Below are positions 8,443 to 20,125 of a stretch of DNA of 64,000 nucleotides, one piece after another. The notes under the pieces are model-generated. The model was not told the DNA's origin. It made no database searches and worked only from the letters and a program-made list of their open reading frames with translations. Origin of the DNA: Streptomyces sp. H27-H1 (GTDB lineage Bacteria; Actinomycetota; Actinomycetes; Streptomycetales; Streptomycetaceae); NCBI RefSeq assembly GCF_026627445.1, contig NZ_JAPNLJ010000006.1:1-64000 (forward strand), given 5' to 3'. Each line of letters begins with the position of its first letter. Position 1 is the stretch's first letter. The position numbers and the translations under genes were made by a program.

Positions 8443-9099
8443 GTGAGAGTCACGGGCGACGGTATGACCGGGGGCATCCCCGCACGGAGTGACGGTGGGC
8501 CGTACCCGCTGCACGGTGGTGCGGTGAACTCCGCGCGCCGTCAGCCGGAGCCCGCGCCGGTCGGTTCGGTGGGGCCGGTGGGTCCCCAGGGCGGCGAGAC
8601 CGCACCCGAGCAGGTCGGATACCGGGGGCCGACGGCGTGTGCCGCAGCCGGCATCACCTACCGGCAGCTCGACTACTGGGCGCGTACCGGGCTGGTGGAG
8701 CCCAGCGTGCGCCCTGCTTACGGGGCGGGCACGCAGCGCCTGTACAGCTTCCGGGACGTGGTCGTCCTCAAGATCGTCAAGCGCTTCCTGGACACCGGGG
8801 TGGCGCTGCAGAACATCCGCACCGCCGTGCAGCATCTGCGCGACCGGGGTATCACGGACCTCGAGCGGATGACGCTGATGAGCGACGGCGCCACCGTGTA
8901 CGAGTGCACCTCGCCGGATCAGGTGGTCAGCCTGCTCCAGGGTGGTCAGGGAGTCTTCGGGATCGCCGTGGGCGTGGCCTGGCGCGACGTGGAGAACGCG
9001 CTCTCGCAGTTGCACGGGGAGCGCGTGGACACAGGCGAGACGGTGGTCCGTCACAACCCGGCCGATGAGCTGGCCGCCCGGCGGAACCGGGCCGTCTGA
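8443..9099 (+). CDS. MerR-family regulator (second of the cluster)
   Basis: A 218-aa MerR protein. About 65 disordered N-terminal residues precede the DNA-binding domain (GYRGPTACAAAGITYRQLDYWARTGL, then RLYSFRDVVVLKIVKRFLDTGVALQNIRTAV, about 65-135). The C-terminal part has no metal-binding cysteine pair. It is the positional equivalent of mycobacterial Rv1828, which lies in the same garA - merR - DUF151 - merR cluster. It has its own good promoter and is preceded by a perfect palindrome. The ligand and targets are unknown. Confidence 0.85.
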   Translation: MRVTGDGMTGGIPARSDGGPYPLHGGAVNSARRQPEPAPVGSVGPVGPQGGETAPEQVGYRGPTACAAAGITYRQLDYWARTGLVEPSVRPAYGAGTQRLYSFRDVVVLKIVKRFLDTGVALQNIRTAVQHLRDRGITDLERMTLMSDGATVYECTSPDQVVSLLQGGQGVFGIAVGVAWRDVENALSQLHGERVDTGETVVRHNPADELAARRNRAV

Positions 9100-9175
9100 G
9101 GCGGGCAGCGCGCCTCGCCTACCGGTGGCGTCGGGTTCGGGCCGATTGTCAGTGCTCTAGGGCAGCATCGGAGCT

Positions 9176-10780
9176 GTGAGAGCCGCGCCGACCATCCTGC
9201 ACCTGGACATGGACGCCTTCTACGCTTCCGTGGAGCAGGCGTCCAAGCCGAGCCTGCGCGGCAAGGCCGTCATCGTGGGCGGGCTCGGGCCGCGCGGGGT
9301 CGTCGCGACCGCCTCCTACGAGGCCAGGCGGTTCGGGGTGCATTCGGCCATGCCGATGGCCCAGGCGCGGCGCCTCTGCCCGAACGGCGCGTGCCTCATT
9401 CCGCGCTTCAGCCTGTACCGCGAGGTCAGCGACACGGTCATGGCGCTGCTGCGGGAACTGTCTCCGCTCGTCGAGCCGCTGAGCCTGGACGAGGCCTTCG
9501 TGGACCTGGAGGCGGGCGGCGTCGCCTTCGACGCGCAGGCCGCGCGGGCCACTGGTCTGCGGCTGCGGGCCGATATCGCCGCCGCGACCGGGCTGAGCGG
9601 GTCAGTGGGGCTCGCGGGATCCAAGATGCTGGCCAAGGTGGCGTCCGAGGAGGCCAAGCCGGCCGGGCTGCTGCTGATCGAGGTCGGCACGGAGCGGGAG
9701 CACCTCGCACCGATGTCGGTACGGACCCTGCCCGGGGTCGGTCCGGCCACGGGGGAGCACCTGCGGCGTGCCGGGATCACCACAGTGGGGGAGCTGGCGG
9801 CGGCCGGCGAGGACGAACTGGTCCGGATGGTCGGGCGTTCGCACGGGGTCGGGCTGCACCGGATGGCGCTGGGGCTGGACGACCGGCCGGTGGTCGCCGA
9901 GCGGGACGCGAAGTCCGTGTCGGTGGAGGACACCTTCGACGTGGACCTGCACGACCGGGTGCGGATCCGCAACGAGGTGCAGCGGCTCGCGGACCGGTGC
10001 GTGGAGAGGCTGCGGGGGTCGGGGCACTCAGGGCGGACCATCGTGCTCAAGGTACGGCGGTACGACTTCTCCACGCTGACCCGGTCGGAGACCCTGCGGG
10101 GGCCCACGGACAACGCGGCGGTGGTGCGGGAGGCGGCGGCGCGGCTGCTGGAGTCCGTGGACACCACGGGCGGGGTGCGGCTGCTGGGCGTGGGCGTCTC
10201 GGGGCTGGCGGACTACACGCAGGAGGACCTCTTCGCCTTCGCCGATGCGCTGGCCGCGCGGGGGGAGGGCGCCGAGGCGGGTGCCGGTTCGGCTTCGGAC
10301 GCGGGGGCTGCGGCGGGCGCGGCTGCCGGTGTGGCGGGGAACGCGGAGGCCGCCGTGGCCGGCGGTGCGGACACTGCCGGCGGGGACGCCGTGCGGGAGG
10401 CGGCCGACGCCGAAGGCGGACAGGGCCGGGACCTGAGCGCCGGGCGGGAGGCCGGGGAAGGGCAGGGCGAGGGCACCGGGCCGGGCCTGGTTGCCGGGCC
10501 GGTCCGCGGGGGCGGGGCGGTGCCCGGGGGCGGCGAAGGCGGGCTTGGGCGGCGCTGGTCGGCCGGGGGCGATGTGCGGCATGCGGTGTACGGGCCCGGC
10601 TGGGTGCAGGGCAGTGGCGTCGGGCGGGTCACCGTACGGTTCGAGCAGCCCGGATCCGAGCCGGGCCGGGTACGGACGTTTCGGGTGGACGACCCCGAGC
10701 TGGAGCCGTCCGATCCGATGTCGCTGGTCGGGGACCGGGTCGCGGGAGTCGCGGGCCGGACGGCTCCGGAGCGGGCCTGA
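9176..10780 (+). CDS. dinB: DNA polymerase IV (Y-family, translesion)
   Basis: An error-prone DNA polymerase that bypasses lesions. The N-terminus has HLDMDAFYASVEQ with the first catalytic Asp, and SLDEAFVDL holds the second acidic pair (about residues 103-110). Palm, thumb and little-finger regions run to about residue 360. Residues about 360-465 are a long Ala/Gly/Glu-rich linker absent from the usual 350-400-aa enzymes. A C-terminal region (HAVYGPGWVQGSGVGRVTVRFEQPGS...RTFRVDDPEL) follows, also seen in other Streptomyces DinB proteins. The linker gives strong off-frame open frames that are artefacts. GTG start at 9176. Confidence 0.92.
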   Translation: MRAAPTILHLDMDAFYASVEQASKPSLRGKAVIVGGLGPRGVVATASYEARRFGVHSAMPMAQARRLCPNGACLIPRFSLYREVSDTVMALLRELSPLVEPLSLDEAFVDLEAGGVAFDAQAARATGLRLRADIAAATGLSGSVGLAGSKMLAKVASEEAKPAGLLLIEVGTEREHLAPMSVRTLPGVGPATGEHLRRAGITTVGELAAAGEDELVRMVGRSHGVGLHRMALGLDDRPVVAERDAKSVSVEDTFDVDLHDRVRIRNEVQRLADRCVERLRGSGHSGRTIVLKVRRYDFSTLTRSETLRGPTDNAAVVREAAARLLESVDTTGGVRLLGVGVSGLADYTQEDLFAFADALAARGEGAEAGAGSASDAGAAAGAAAGVAGNAEAAVAGGADTAGGDAVREAADAEGGQGRDLSAGREAGEGQGEGTGPGLVAGPVRGGGAVPGGGEGGLGRRWSAGGDVRHAVYGPGWVQGSGVGRVTVRFEQPGSEPGRVRTFRVDDPELEPSDPMSLVGDRVAGVAGRTAPERA

Positions 10781-11028
10781 GAGGTTCTCTGCCCGGCCGG
10801 CGGGCTGGGGGAGCCGTCCACTGCCGCTCGGTCCCGTGTGCTGCCGGGTGGGAGGGGGGTGGGTTGGCGTCCCCGTCGTGGGGGTGCGGAGATCCGCCTA
10901 GCGGCCGTGTGGCCTGGCGGTGGCGGTGGTGTCCGCCCGCGAGGTGTGGCCCAGCCCACTGCCCCGGTCCGGTTGTCACGGGGAAGCGGTCCGGGTCGGC
11001 CGACGCGGCCGTTCGGCTTCGGCGGAGG

Positions 11029-11394
11029 TCAGGATTCGTCGACGGTTCTGTGGCCGAAGTCGTGCTGGAAGTCGGTCGGGAGGGCCAGGTCCAGTCCGTA
11101 GTGGTGGTAGAGCTGCAGCTCCTGTTCGGGGGAGAGATGGCGGCCGACGCCGAAGTCGGGGGCGTCCTTGATGAGGGAGCGTTCGAAGGGCACGCGCAGG
11201 GTGTCGCCCACCATCTCGCTGGGCTCCAGCGGGACGAAGGCGTCCCGGCTGAAGAGTCCGGTGCGCACGGCGGCCCATTCCGGGACGCCCGTGGCATCGT
11301 CGAGGTAGACCTCGTCGACGGTGCCGATCTTGGTGCCGTTGCGGTCGAACGCCTTGCGGCCGATCAAGCTGCGGGGATCGATGTCGGTCTGCAC
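11029..11394 (-). CDS. PRC-barrel domain protein
   Basis: A 121-aa protein with a PRC-barrel beta domain at about residues 6-75 (LIGRKAFDRNGTKIGTVDEVYLDD, FVPLEPSEMVGDTLRVPF). PRC-barrels are found in RNA-processing and photosynthetic proteins and in many short stress proteins of actinobacteria. The C-terminal third is charged and has HLSPEQELQLYHHYGLDL. The GTG start at 11394 follows a strong aggaggga site. It is transcribed away from gcvP. The function is unknown. Confidence 0.82.
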   Translation of the reverse strand: MQTDIDPRSLIGRKAFDRNGTKIGTVDEVYLDDATGVPEWAAVRTGLFSRDAFVPLEPSEMVGDTLRVPFERSLIKDAPDFGVGRHLSPEQELQLYHHYGLDLALPTDFQHDFGHRTVDES

Positions 11395-11520
11395 GGTCCG
11401 GTCCCTCCTGTGGGTCGCAACTCATCCGTAATGACCAGAAAAGTGCATTTCTGGAGAGGGGGCCACTCGGGGGAGGTGCCGAAATCCTCGCTGGTAGGCT
11501 GGGTGACGGCTGTTGACCCT

Positions 11521-11755
11521 GTGCGGGAGAGTCCTCCGAGTGAGTGAGACGGAGGCGCCGAAGGAGCAAATCCTCCCCGGAATCTCTCAGGCATACGTAC
11601 CGCACGTGGTGAGGCCACTCTGGAAAGCAGGATCGGGTACCGGGCGCGCAGTGCCGGTCCCCTTCCTCACCGACGGTGAAAGCCGGACCCCGTGGGCAAC
11701 CCCCGCGCGGCCCGGTGAAGCTCTCAGGTTGTGATGACAGAGGGGGAGGCCGTCC
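11521..11755 (+). promoter_or_regulatory. Tandem glycine riboswitch upstream of gcvP
   Basis: Two consecutive glycine aptamers. Aptamer I (about 11521-11627) contains gcgggagagt, gcgccgaaggagcaaatcc, aatctctcaggc and actctggaaag. Aptamer II (about 11640-11755) contains cgacggtgaaagcc, gggcaac, ggtgaagctctcagg and gacagaggggga. These are the family core sequences. Glycine riboswitches turn on glycine cleavage genes when glycine is plentiful; the gcvP start codon is 55 bases downstream. A TAGGCT -10-like box lies at 11495-11500. Exact aptamer limits are approximate. Confidence 0.9.
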
Positions 11756-11810
11756 GGGTGCCCGCGCCGTGGTACCCCTCGCAGGTCGTACGACCAGGAG
11801 GCCTCCGTAC

Positions 11811-14696
<2,886 letters not shown>

Positions 14697-14736
14697 GGGC
14701 CGTACGTCACCGGTGACTTGACGTCCTCGGTGACAT

Positions 14737-14787
14737 GACGAAGGGGCCGGTCCGGGAGGTGTTCCTCCTGGGCCGGCCCCTTTCGTC
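14737..14787. terminator. Hairpin terminator between gcvP and the DUF5999 gene
   Basis: A long hairpin between convergent genes: gacgaaggggccgg pairs with ccggcccctttcgtc (one bulge), with an inner gggagg / cctcc stem. It can serve both strands. Confidence 0.8.
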
Positions 14788-14798
14788 TCTGTCGTCGG

Positions 14799-15005
14799 CT
14801 AGGCCGCCTTCATCACCTGCGTCGCCGCGAGCGGGCGGTGGGGGGCGATGATCTGGCCGTCCGGCAGCAGCTCACCGGTGTCCTCGAACAGCAGGACGCC
14901 GTTGCACAGCAGGCTCCAACCCTGTTCCGGATGGATGGCCACGGGGTGCGCGGCCTCCCGGTCGGCTGAGTCGGCGGACGGGCACGCTGGCTTGTGCTGG
15001 CACAT
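14799..15005 (-). CDS. DUF5999 family small protein
   Basis: A 68-aa protein beginning MCQHKPACPSADSADREAAH, the hallmark of a small conserved Streptomyces family (DUF5999). It has two cysteines near the start and a third at LLCNG and could bind a metal, but the function is unknown. The start is placed at 15005 because the conserved family region begins there; an ATG at 15062 with a ggggg upstream would add 19 residues and cannot be excluded. Confidence 0.72.
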   Translation of the reverse strand: MCQHKPACPSADSADREAAHPVAIHPEQGWSLLCNGVLLFEDTGELLPDGQIIAPHRPLAATQVMKAA

Positions 15006-15274
15006 GGATGCGTTCTTTCGCTGCGGTGTGGTCTGTGTGCTGCGGCTCGATGCGTTGTTCATGGCCGCCCCCCGTATCAACGACTTGGCTCGGTCAGGGA
15101 CCCCAGTGTTCCCCCACGGCACGGTGTCCGCAGGGATTTCCCGGCAGCTGTCCTCATAGATTGATGACGCATCACCCGTGCGGGCGGTTCAGGCCAACTC
15201 CCCTGTCATTTCGGGTGGTTCGTAGGGGGCCCGAGTGGGCTAGGCCGAATGGGCAGAATCGGCCATCGGCCCGA

Positions 15275-15895
15275 TCAGGCGGCCGGTGCGGCCATGGTGG
15301 GCGGGATGGGCGAGGCCGTCGGCGTGAGCCGGTGGGTCAGTACGGGCAGTAGTTCGGACACGGGGTGCGGACGGTAGGCGGCGATGCCGGGCGGCGCGGG
15401 CGCCAGTGGGATCAGCAGATCGGCGGCGGCCGGCAGTCCGGACGAGGCGTCGGCGCCCACGGATCCGTGCAGCCACAGGGTCAGCATGTACAGCTCCGGA
15501 ACGGACAGCAGTCGCGGCTGGTAGCTCTTGCCGAGCGACTCGGCCTGGCGCAGCGCGCGTTCGGTGGCGGCGACGTAGGGGCCCTCGAAGAAGTGGGAGA
15601 AGGCCCACCCGTCGGGGGTCAGCCGGGTGTCGGCCGCCGCGACGTAGTGGTCCCCGCTGCGGATCAGGAAGCGCCAGCCGGTCAGGCGGGTGCGTGGCGG
15701 CCGGCCGCCGGCGGTCAGGCCGGAGACGTGCAGCCGGTCCAGGACGTGGACGGGCAGCGGAAGTTCGGCGGTCATCGGACCCTGGAGGGCGCGCAGGGCC
15801 GGAGTGTGTGCCTCGTGGACGGCCGCGGGAGAACCGAGGGCCGCGAGGACGCTGCGCAGGGCGGGAGCGGGAGCCGGAGGGACGTGCAGCGGCAT
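15275..15895 (-). CDS. Conserved hypothetical protein, 206 aa
   Basis: I do not recognise a family with confidence. The protein has an Ala/Pro-rich start, a central LTGWRFLIRSGDHYVAAADTRLTPDGWAFSHFFEGPYVAATERALRQAE segment that looks like a folded alpha/beta domain, and a hydrophobic stretch near PELYMLTLWLHGS. There is no signal peptide. The ATG at 15895 is chosen because gagagg lies nine bases upstream; the open frame extends further. Codon use is typical of the surroundings. Confidence 0.6.
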   Translation of the reverse strand: MPLHVPPAPAPALRSVLAALGSPAAVHEAHTPALRALQGPMTAELPLPVHVLDRLHVSGLTAGGRPPRTRLTGWRFLIRSGDHYVAAADTRLTPDGWAFSHFFEGPYVAATERALRQAESLGKSYQPRLLSVPELYMLTLWLHGSVGADASSGLPAAADLLIPLAPAPPGIAAYRPHPVSELLPVLTHRLTPTASPIPPTMAAPAA

Positions 15896-16409
15896 GGTGG
15901 GTCGCCTCTCGCTTGGGAGACCTGTGGAACGTGGGCGGGTGCGGGTGCGGACGGCGCTGTCGCATTCTGGGGTCAGAGGGGGGCTGAGGGGCAATGGCCG
16001 CGCGCCAACTCTCTGCCTCGCTTGCGCAGTTTATATGACGCGTGTTCACGCAATGTTTCGGCTAGCTGTCCCGGCTATTGCCGACAAGGCGCTTACCGGC
16101 CCCGCTGGCGTGCCATTCATGCCGGGTGAGTGCAGAGATTTCCCGCTGACCTCGGAGGTTACCGGATGGGGGCTCGGCTGAAAAGCGTCGGTTATCGGTA
16201 ACCGGCAAGGTCTACGCTGTATTTGCGCAAGGACGCTTGCCAGGTGAATGTGCCAAAGCGCCTGTCGGCCAATCCGGCGCGCGCTCCCCGCCAGTCACGC
16301 CCCTTCCGCGTTATCGATCACGCCGCTGGGGCATCATCGACCGTAACGCGCGCCTGGGCCGGTGGATCCATTCCACGCCGGCCAGGCCCAGTCGAGGAGG
16401 GACGCTCCG
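15896..16409. other. Intergenic region, 514 bases
   Basis: Separates the minus-strand hypothetical gene from the plus-strand glutamate-cysteine ligase gene, so it must hold two divergent promoters. It is AT-richer in the middle (about 16030-16070). A gaggaggg ribosome site lies at 16395-16402. I see no convincing gene, RNA or strong consensus promoter. Confidence 0.5.
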
Positions 16410-17945
16410 ATGGGGGAGAAGGTCGTGGCAGGCGGATTCGACCTGTCCGATCGGCAACGGTACCGGAGGAAGCTTCACGAGTGCCTGGAGGTACTGGAGC
16501 GACTTCTGGAGGAGAAGAGGTTCGATCGTCCCAAGAACATGATGGGGCTGGAGATCGAGTTGAATCTCGCGGGTGCCGACGGGTTGCCGAGAATGGTGAA
16601 TGCTCAGGTCCTCGAACGTATTGCGAGCACCGATTTCCAGACCGAACTGGGAATGTTCAACCTGGAGGTGAACGTCCTCCCGCACCGGCTCGGCGGCCGG
16701 GTATTCGACCAGCTCGCCGAGGAACTGAGCGCGGGTCTCGGCTATGCCCACCGGCAGGCGGTGGAGATCGATGCCGGGGTGGTCATGATCGGAATTCTGC
16801 CGACCATCTCCCGGGCCGACCTGGTCACCGCCAACCTCTCGGCCGTGGACCGCTACTCCCTGCTCAACGAGCAGATCCTGACGATGCGCGGCGAGGACTT
16901 CACGCTCGACATCGACGGGGTCGAACGGCTGACCTGGACCTCCGGGTCGATCGTGCCGGAGGCCGCCTGCACCTCAGTACAGCTGCACCTGCAGGTGACC
17001 CCGGCCCGCTTCGCGGACGTGTGGAACGCGGCCCAGGCGGTGGCGGCCGTACAAATAGCCGTCGGTGCCAACTCGCCTTTCCTGTTCGGGCGGGAGCTGT
17101 GGCGGGAGTCGCGGCCGCCGCTCTTCCAGCAGGCCACCGACACCCGGCCGCCAGAACTCCAGGCGCAGGGGGTGCGTCCGCGCACCTGGTTCGGGGAGCG
17201 CTGGGTCGACTCGGCGTACGAGCTCTTCGCGGAGAACGTCCGCTACTTCCCGGCCCTGCTGCCGATCTGCGACGAGGAGGAGCCGCTGCGGGTGCTCGCC
17301 GAAGGCGGCGTGCCGAACCTGCAGGAGCTGGTGCTGCACAACGGCACGGTCTACCGCTGGAACCGGCCCGTCTACGGGGTCGCCGACGGGGTGCCGCACC
17401 TGCGCGTGGAGAACCGGGTGCTGCCCGCGGGCCCGACCGTGGCCGACGTCGTCGCCAACGCCGCCTTCTACTACGGGCTGGTACGGACGCTCGCGGACGA
17501 GCAGCGCCCGGTGTGGAGCCGGCTGCCCTTCGCGGAGGCGGAGGCCAACTTCGACGCGGCCTGCCGCTACGGCATCGACGCCCGGCTGCGCTGGCCGCGC
17601 CGGGGCCGGGGCGGGGGCCTGGCGAGCGTGCCCGCGGTCCGCCTGGTGCTGGACGAGCTGCTTCCGATGGCGGCCGCCGGACTGGACGCCTGGGGCATCG
17701 AGCCGGCCGACCGGGACCACTACCTCGGCATCATCGAGGAACGGTGCCGGCGCCGGGTGAACGGCGCCACCTGGCAGGTGGACACCTACCACCGGGCACG
17801 CGCGGACGGCATGGAGCGGGACGCGGCGCTGGCCGCGACCACGCGCCGCTACAGCGAGCTGAGCCACAAGGGCGATCCGGTGCACACCTGGCCGACCGGT
17901 CCGGGGGATGGCGCCCTGCCGGCCGGGCCGACGGCCGGGGACTGA
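16410..17945 (+). CDS. Glutamate-cysteine ligase family 2 (GCS2) protein
   Basis: A 511-aa member of the GCS2 family, ATP-grasp-unrelated carboxylate-amine ligases that join glutamate to a thiol or amine. Family motifs are MMGLEIELNLAG near residue 45, FQTELGMFNLEVNVLPH near 85, SVQLHLQV near 205 and NAAFYYGLV. Mycothiol replaces glutathione in Streptomyces, so the substrate may not be cysteine; the annotation is family level only. The ATG at 16410 has a clear gaggaggg site; the 16 codons upstream in frame are not needed by the family. Single gene, with no obvious operon partner. Confidence 0.85.
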   Translation: MGEKVVAGGFDLSDRQRYRRKLHECLEVLERLLEEKRFDRPKNMMGLEIELNLAGADGLPRMVNAQVLERIASTDFQTELGMFNLEVNVLPHRLGGRVFDQLAEELSAGLGYAHRQAVEIDAGVVMIGILPTISRADLVTANLSAVDRYSLLNEQILTMRGEDFTLDIDGVERLTWTSGSIVPEAACTSVQLHLQVTPARFADVWNAAQAVAAVQIAVGANSPFLFGRELWRESRPPLFQQATDTRPPELQAQGVRPRTWFGERWVDSAYELFAENVRYFPALLPICDEEEPLRVLAEGGVPNLQELVLHNGTVYRWNRPVYGVADGVPHLRVENRVLPAGPTVADVVANAAFYYGLVRTLADEQRPVWSRLPFAEAEANFDAACRYGIDARLRWPRRGRGGGLASVPAVRLVLDELLPMAAAGLDAWGIEPADRDHYLGIIEERCRRRVNGATWQVDTYHRARADGMERDAALAATTRRYSELSHKGDPVHTWPTGPGDGALPAGPTAGD

Positions 17946-18055
17946 ATCCGGGGCGTGCCCGGTCCCGCCCGTTGATCCCCTTGCCCCGTGGAGGAGGCAG
18001 TATGGGGTGATCGGGGCGGGGCGCCCCGCGGGATGTCGCAGCGGGTGCCGCGGCG

Positions 18056-18880
18056 GTGGCGGAACGGGAGACGGGCGTGCGGACGGAGCCGGAACCGGTG
18101 TTTCGGGAGCTCGACGGGGGCCCGAACGGGCGCAGGATGCTGCGCTCCGAGACGCTGCTCGTGCTCGCCCTGTCCCTGGGCGCGAGCGGTGTTTCGGCGC
18201 TGATCAGCTTCATCGGCTCACTGACCAAGCCGGGCGGGCTCAAGGACCAGGCCGCCACGCTCAACGGCTCGTACGCCCCCGGGCGGCCCTGGCTGGACCT
18301 GGCCTGGCAGCTGTTCGGCATCGCGAGCGCGCTCGTCCCCGTCCTGCTGGTCGCGCACCTCCTGACGCGTGAGGGCGCGCCCGGGCTGAAGGTGCTGGGC
18401 TTCGACCGCACCCGGCCCTGGTGGGACCTGGGCCGGGGCGCGCTCGTCGCCGCCTGCATCGGCAGCGCCGGACTGGCCTTCTACCTGGGGGCGCGGGCGA
18501 CCGGCTTCAACCTCACGGTGGTGCCCGAGGCGCTGCCCGACGTGTGGTGGAAGTTCCCCGTGCTGATCCTCTCCGCGGTGCAGAACTCCGTGGTGGAGGA
18601 GGTCATCGTGCTGGCCTACCTGCTGCGCCGGCTCGACCAGCTCGGCTGGTCCCCGACGGCCGCGCTGCTCGCCAGTTCCGTGCTGCGCGGCTCGTACCAC
18701 CTGTACCAGGGCATCGGCGGCTTCGTCGGAAACATGGTGATGGGCGTGGTCTTCGTCCTCGCCTACCGGCGCTGGGGCCGGGTGGGGCCGCTAGTCGTCG
18801 CGCACGCGCTGCTCGACATCGTGGCCTTCGGCGGGTACGCCCTGCTGGCGGGGAAGGTGGGCTGGCTGCCCACCCCGTAG
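18056..18880 (+). CDS. CPBP family intramembrane metalloprotease
   Basis: A 274-aa multi-pass membrane protein of the CAAX-protease/bacteriocin-processing (Abi) family. About seven hydrophobic segments are visible. The family motifs are the paired glutamates in NSVVEEVIVLAYLLRR, the histidine in SYHLYQG and the HALLD motif near the end. The second half of motif 1 departs from EExxFRG. Members cut membrane substrates or give phage or peptide resistance; the target here is unknown. The GTG start at 18056 has only a weak ribosome site; ATG 18137 is an alternative. Confidence 0.82.
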   Translation: MAERETGVRTEPEPVFRELDGGPNGRRMLRSETLLVLALSLGASGVSALISFIGSLTKPGGLKDQAATLNGSYAPGRPWLDLAWQLFGIASALVPVLLVAHLLTREGAPGLKVLGFDRTRPWWDLGRGALVAACIGSAGLAFYLGARATGFNLTVVPEALPDVWWKFPVLILSAVQNSVVEEVIVLAYLLRRLDQLGWSPTAALLASSVLRGSYHLYQGIGGFVGNMVMGVVFVLAYRRWGRVGPLVVAHALLDIVAFGGYALLAGKVGWLPTP

Positions 18881-18928
18881 TCGCGGAGGGGTCTGCGAGG
18901 CGGCTGCGCCGGGTTGAGGGGCGGCCGC

Positions 18929-19747
18929 TCACGGTGCGCTGAGCAGCTCCCCGTCGATGACCGTGACCGCGCGTCCGGTCAGCAGCGTACGGTCGCCCAG
19001 CACCCGGACCCGGACGAGGCCGGTGCGGGCTCCGCCCTGGAGGCCGACGAGCTCCGTGCGGCCCAGCCGCTGTGCCCAGAACGGGGCCAGGGCGGTGTGG
19101 GCGCTGCCGGTGACCGGGTCCTCGTCGATGCCGAGCGCGGGGAAGAAGCCGCGTGAGACGAAGTCGTACCCGCGGGAGGGGTCTTCGGCCGCCGCGGTCA
19201 CCATGATCCCGCGCCGGGCGTAGCTGCGCAGTGCGGCCAGGTCGGGGGTGAGCTCGCGTACGGCGCGCTCGTCGGCCAGCTCCACCACGAGGTCGCCGAT
19301 GTGGGCCGAGGTGTCGTGGACCGATGTGACCACGGCGCCGAGTGCGCGCTCCACGGCGGCCTCCGTTTCGACCTCGGTCAGGGAGGAGGTCGGGAAGTCC
19401 ATGACGAGGGTCCCGTCTCCGGCGGGCGTGACCTCCAGGATCCCGCAGCGCGCCGAGAAGCGGATCGTCCCGGTCGCGAGGCCGCTCGTGACCAGGACAT
19501 GGGCGGTGGCGAGGGTCGCGTGACCGCACATGTCGACCTCCGCGGACGGGGTGAACCAGCGCAGCGCCCAGTCCGCCTCGCCGCCGGGCGGCAGGGGATG
19601 GGCGAAGGCGGTCTCGGAGAGGTTGACCTCGGCGGCGACCTGCTGGAGCCAGCCGTCCGTGGGGAACCCGCCTTCGAGGAGCAGGACCCCGGCGGGGTTG
19701 CCGCCGAAGGGGCGGTCGGTGAAGGCGTCGACGATTCGGATGCGCAT
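18929..19747 (-). CDS. PhzF family isomerase/epimerase
   Basis: A 272-aa PhzF-fold protein, two diaminopimelate-epimerase-like halves. The N-terminus MRIRIVDAFTDRPFGGNPAGV and the catalytic E45 in NLSETAF are intact, as is MCGHATLATAHVL. PhzF makes phenazine in pseudomonads, but in most genomes paralogues have unknown isomerase roles. No other phenazine genes are present, so a role in phenazine biosynthesis is unlikely. Complete, monocistronic. Confidence 0.88.
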   Translation of the reverse strand: MRIRIVDAFTDRPFGGNPAGVLLLEGGFPTDGWLQQVAAEVNLSETAFAHPLPPGGEADWALRWFTPSAEVDMCGHATLATAHVLVTSGLATGTIRFSARCGILEVTPAGDGTLVMDFPTSSLTEVETEAAVERALGAVVTSVHDTSAHIGDLVVELADERAVRELTPDLAALRSYARRGIMVTAAAEDPSRGYDFVSRGFFPALGIDEDPVTGSAHTALAPFWAQRLGRTELVGLQGGARTGLVRVRVLGDRTLLTGRAVTVIDGELLSAP

Positions 19748-19852
19748 GTGATCGACCGTAGGGACGCGGCGGAGCCGGCCGCAAAGGCCAATCCGGGATG
19801 ACTGGACTGGTCGAAGGGGGCGCGGGCTTGGATGTGCCGGGTGCGGCCGGGC

Positions 19853-20125
19853 TCAGTCGCTCGGCAGGAGGGCGGCCAGTTCGCGCAGGCCGGGGAGGTG
19901 CTGGGGGTCGTAGGGCATCGTCAGGCGGTACCCGCTGCGGCCCAGCGTGATCACCATCGTCGGCCGCCGGCCCTCCGTTAACTCCACGCGGGGCCGTTGC
20001 CACACGTGCCACCGGTGCACGTCCACGGAGCCGAACAGCTCCAGTACGCGGCCGTCGAAAACGAGCAGGGCGGTGTCGCTCACCTGCGCCTCACACGCTT
20101 CATGAGCTTCATAGGAGGAGGTCAT
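19853..20125 (-). CDS. Conserved hypothetical protein, 90 aa, start codon at a transposon junction
   Basis: A small soluble protein with a beta-rich centre (LLVFDGRVLELFG, RPRVELTEGRRPTMVITLGRSGYRLTMPYDP). I do not recognise a function. The ATG (20123-20125) lies in the 5-base target duplication GTCAT directly beside the mobile element at 20126, so the insertion removed the native leader and ribosome site. Translation may now use element sequence (gagacgggaca) or the internal GTG at 20083, giving 76 aa. Codon use fits a real gene. Confidence 0.6.
   Translation of the reverse strand: MTSSYEAHEACEAQVSDTALLVFDGRVLELFGSVDVHRWHVWQRPRVELTEGRRPTMVITLGRSGYRLTMPYDPQHLPGLRELAALLPSD

Noticed and set aside
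9391..11547. 718-codon plus-strand frame across dinB
   Set aside because: Gly/Arg-rich shadow of the dinB frame and its linker.
11676..11810. N-terminal extension of gcvP
   Set aside because: The bases are the second glycine aptamer and expression platform; the conserved protein starts at 11811.
15240..16049. 269-codon minus-strand frame overlapping the 206-aa hypothetical
   Set aside because: Different frame, Arg/Pro-rich product and no ribosome site; the frame starting at 15895 is better supported.
18929..19747. Phenazine biosynthesis cluster suggested by the PhzF-type gene
   Set aside because: Only a phzF-like gene is present; no other phz genes lie in the window.
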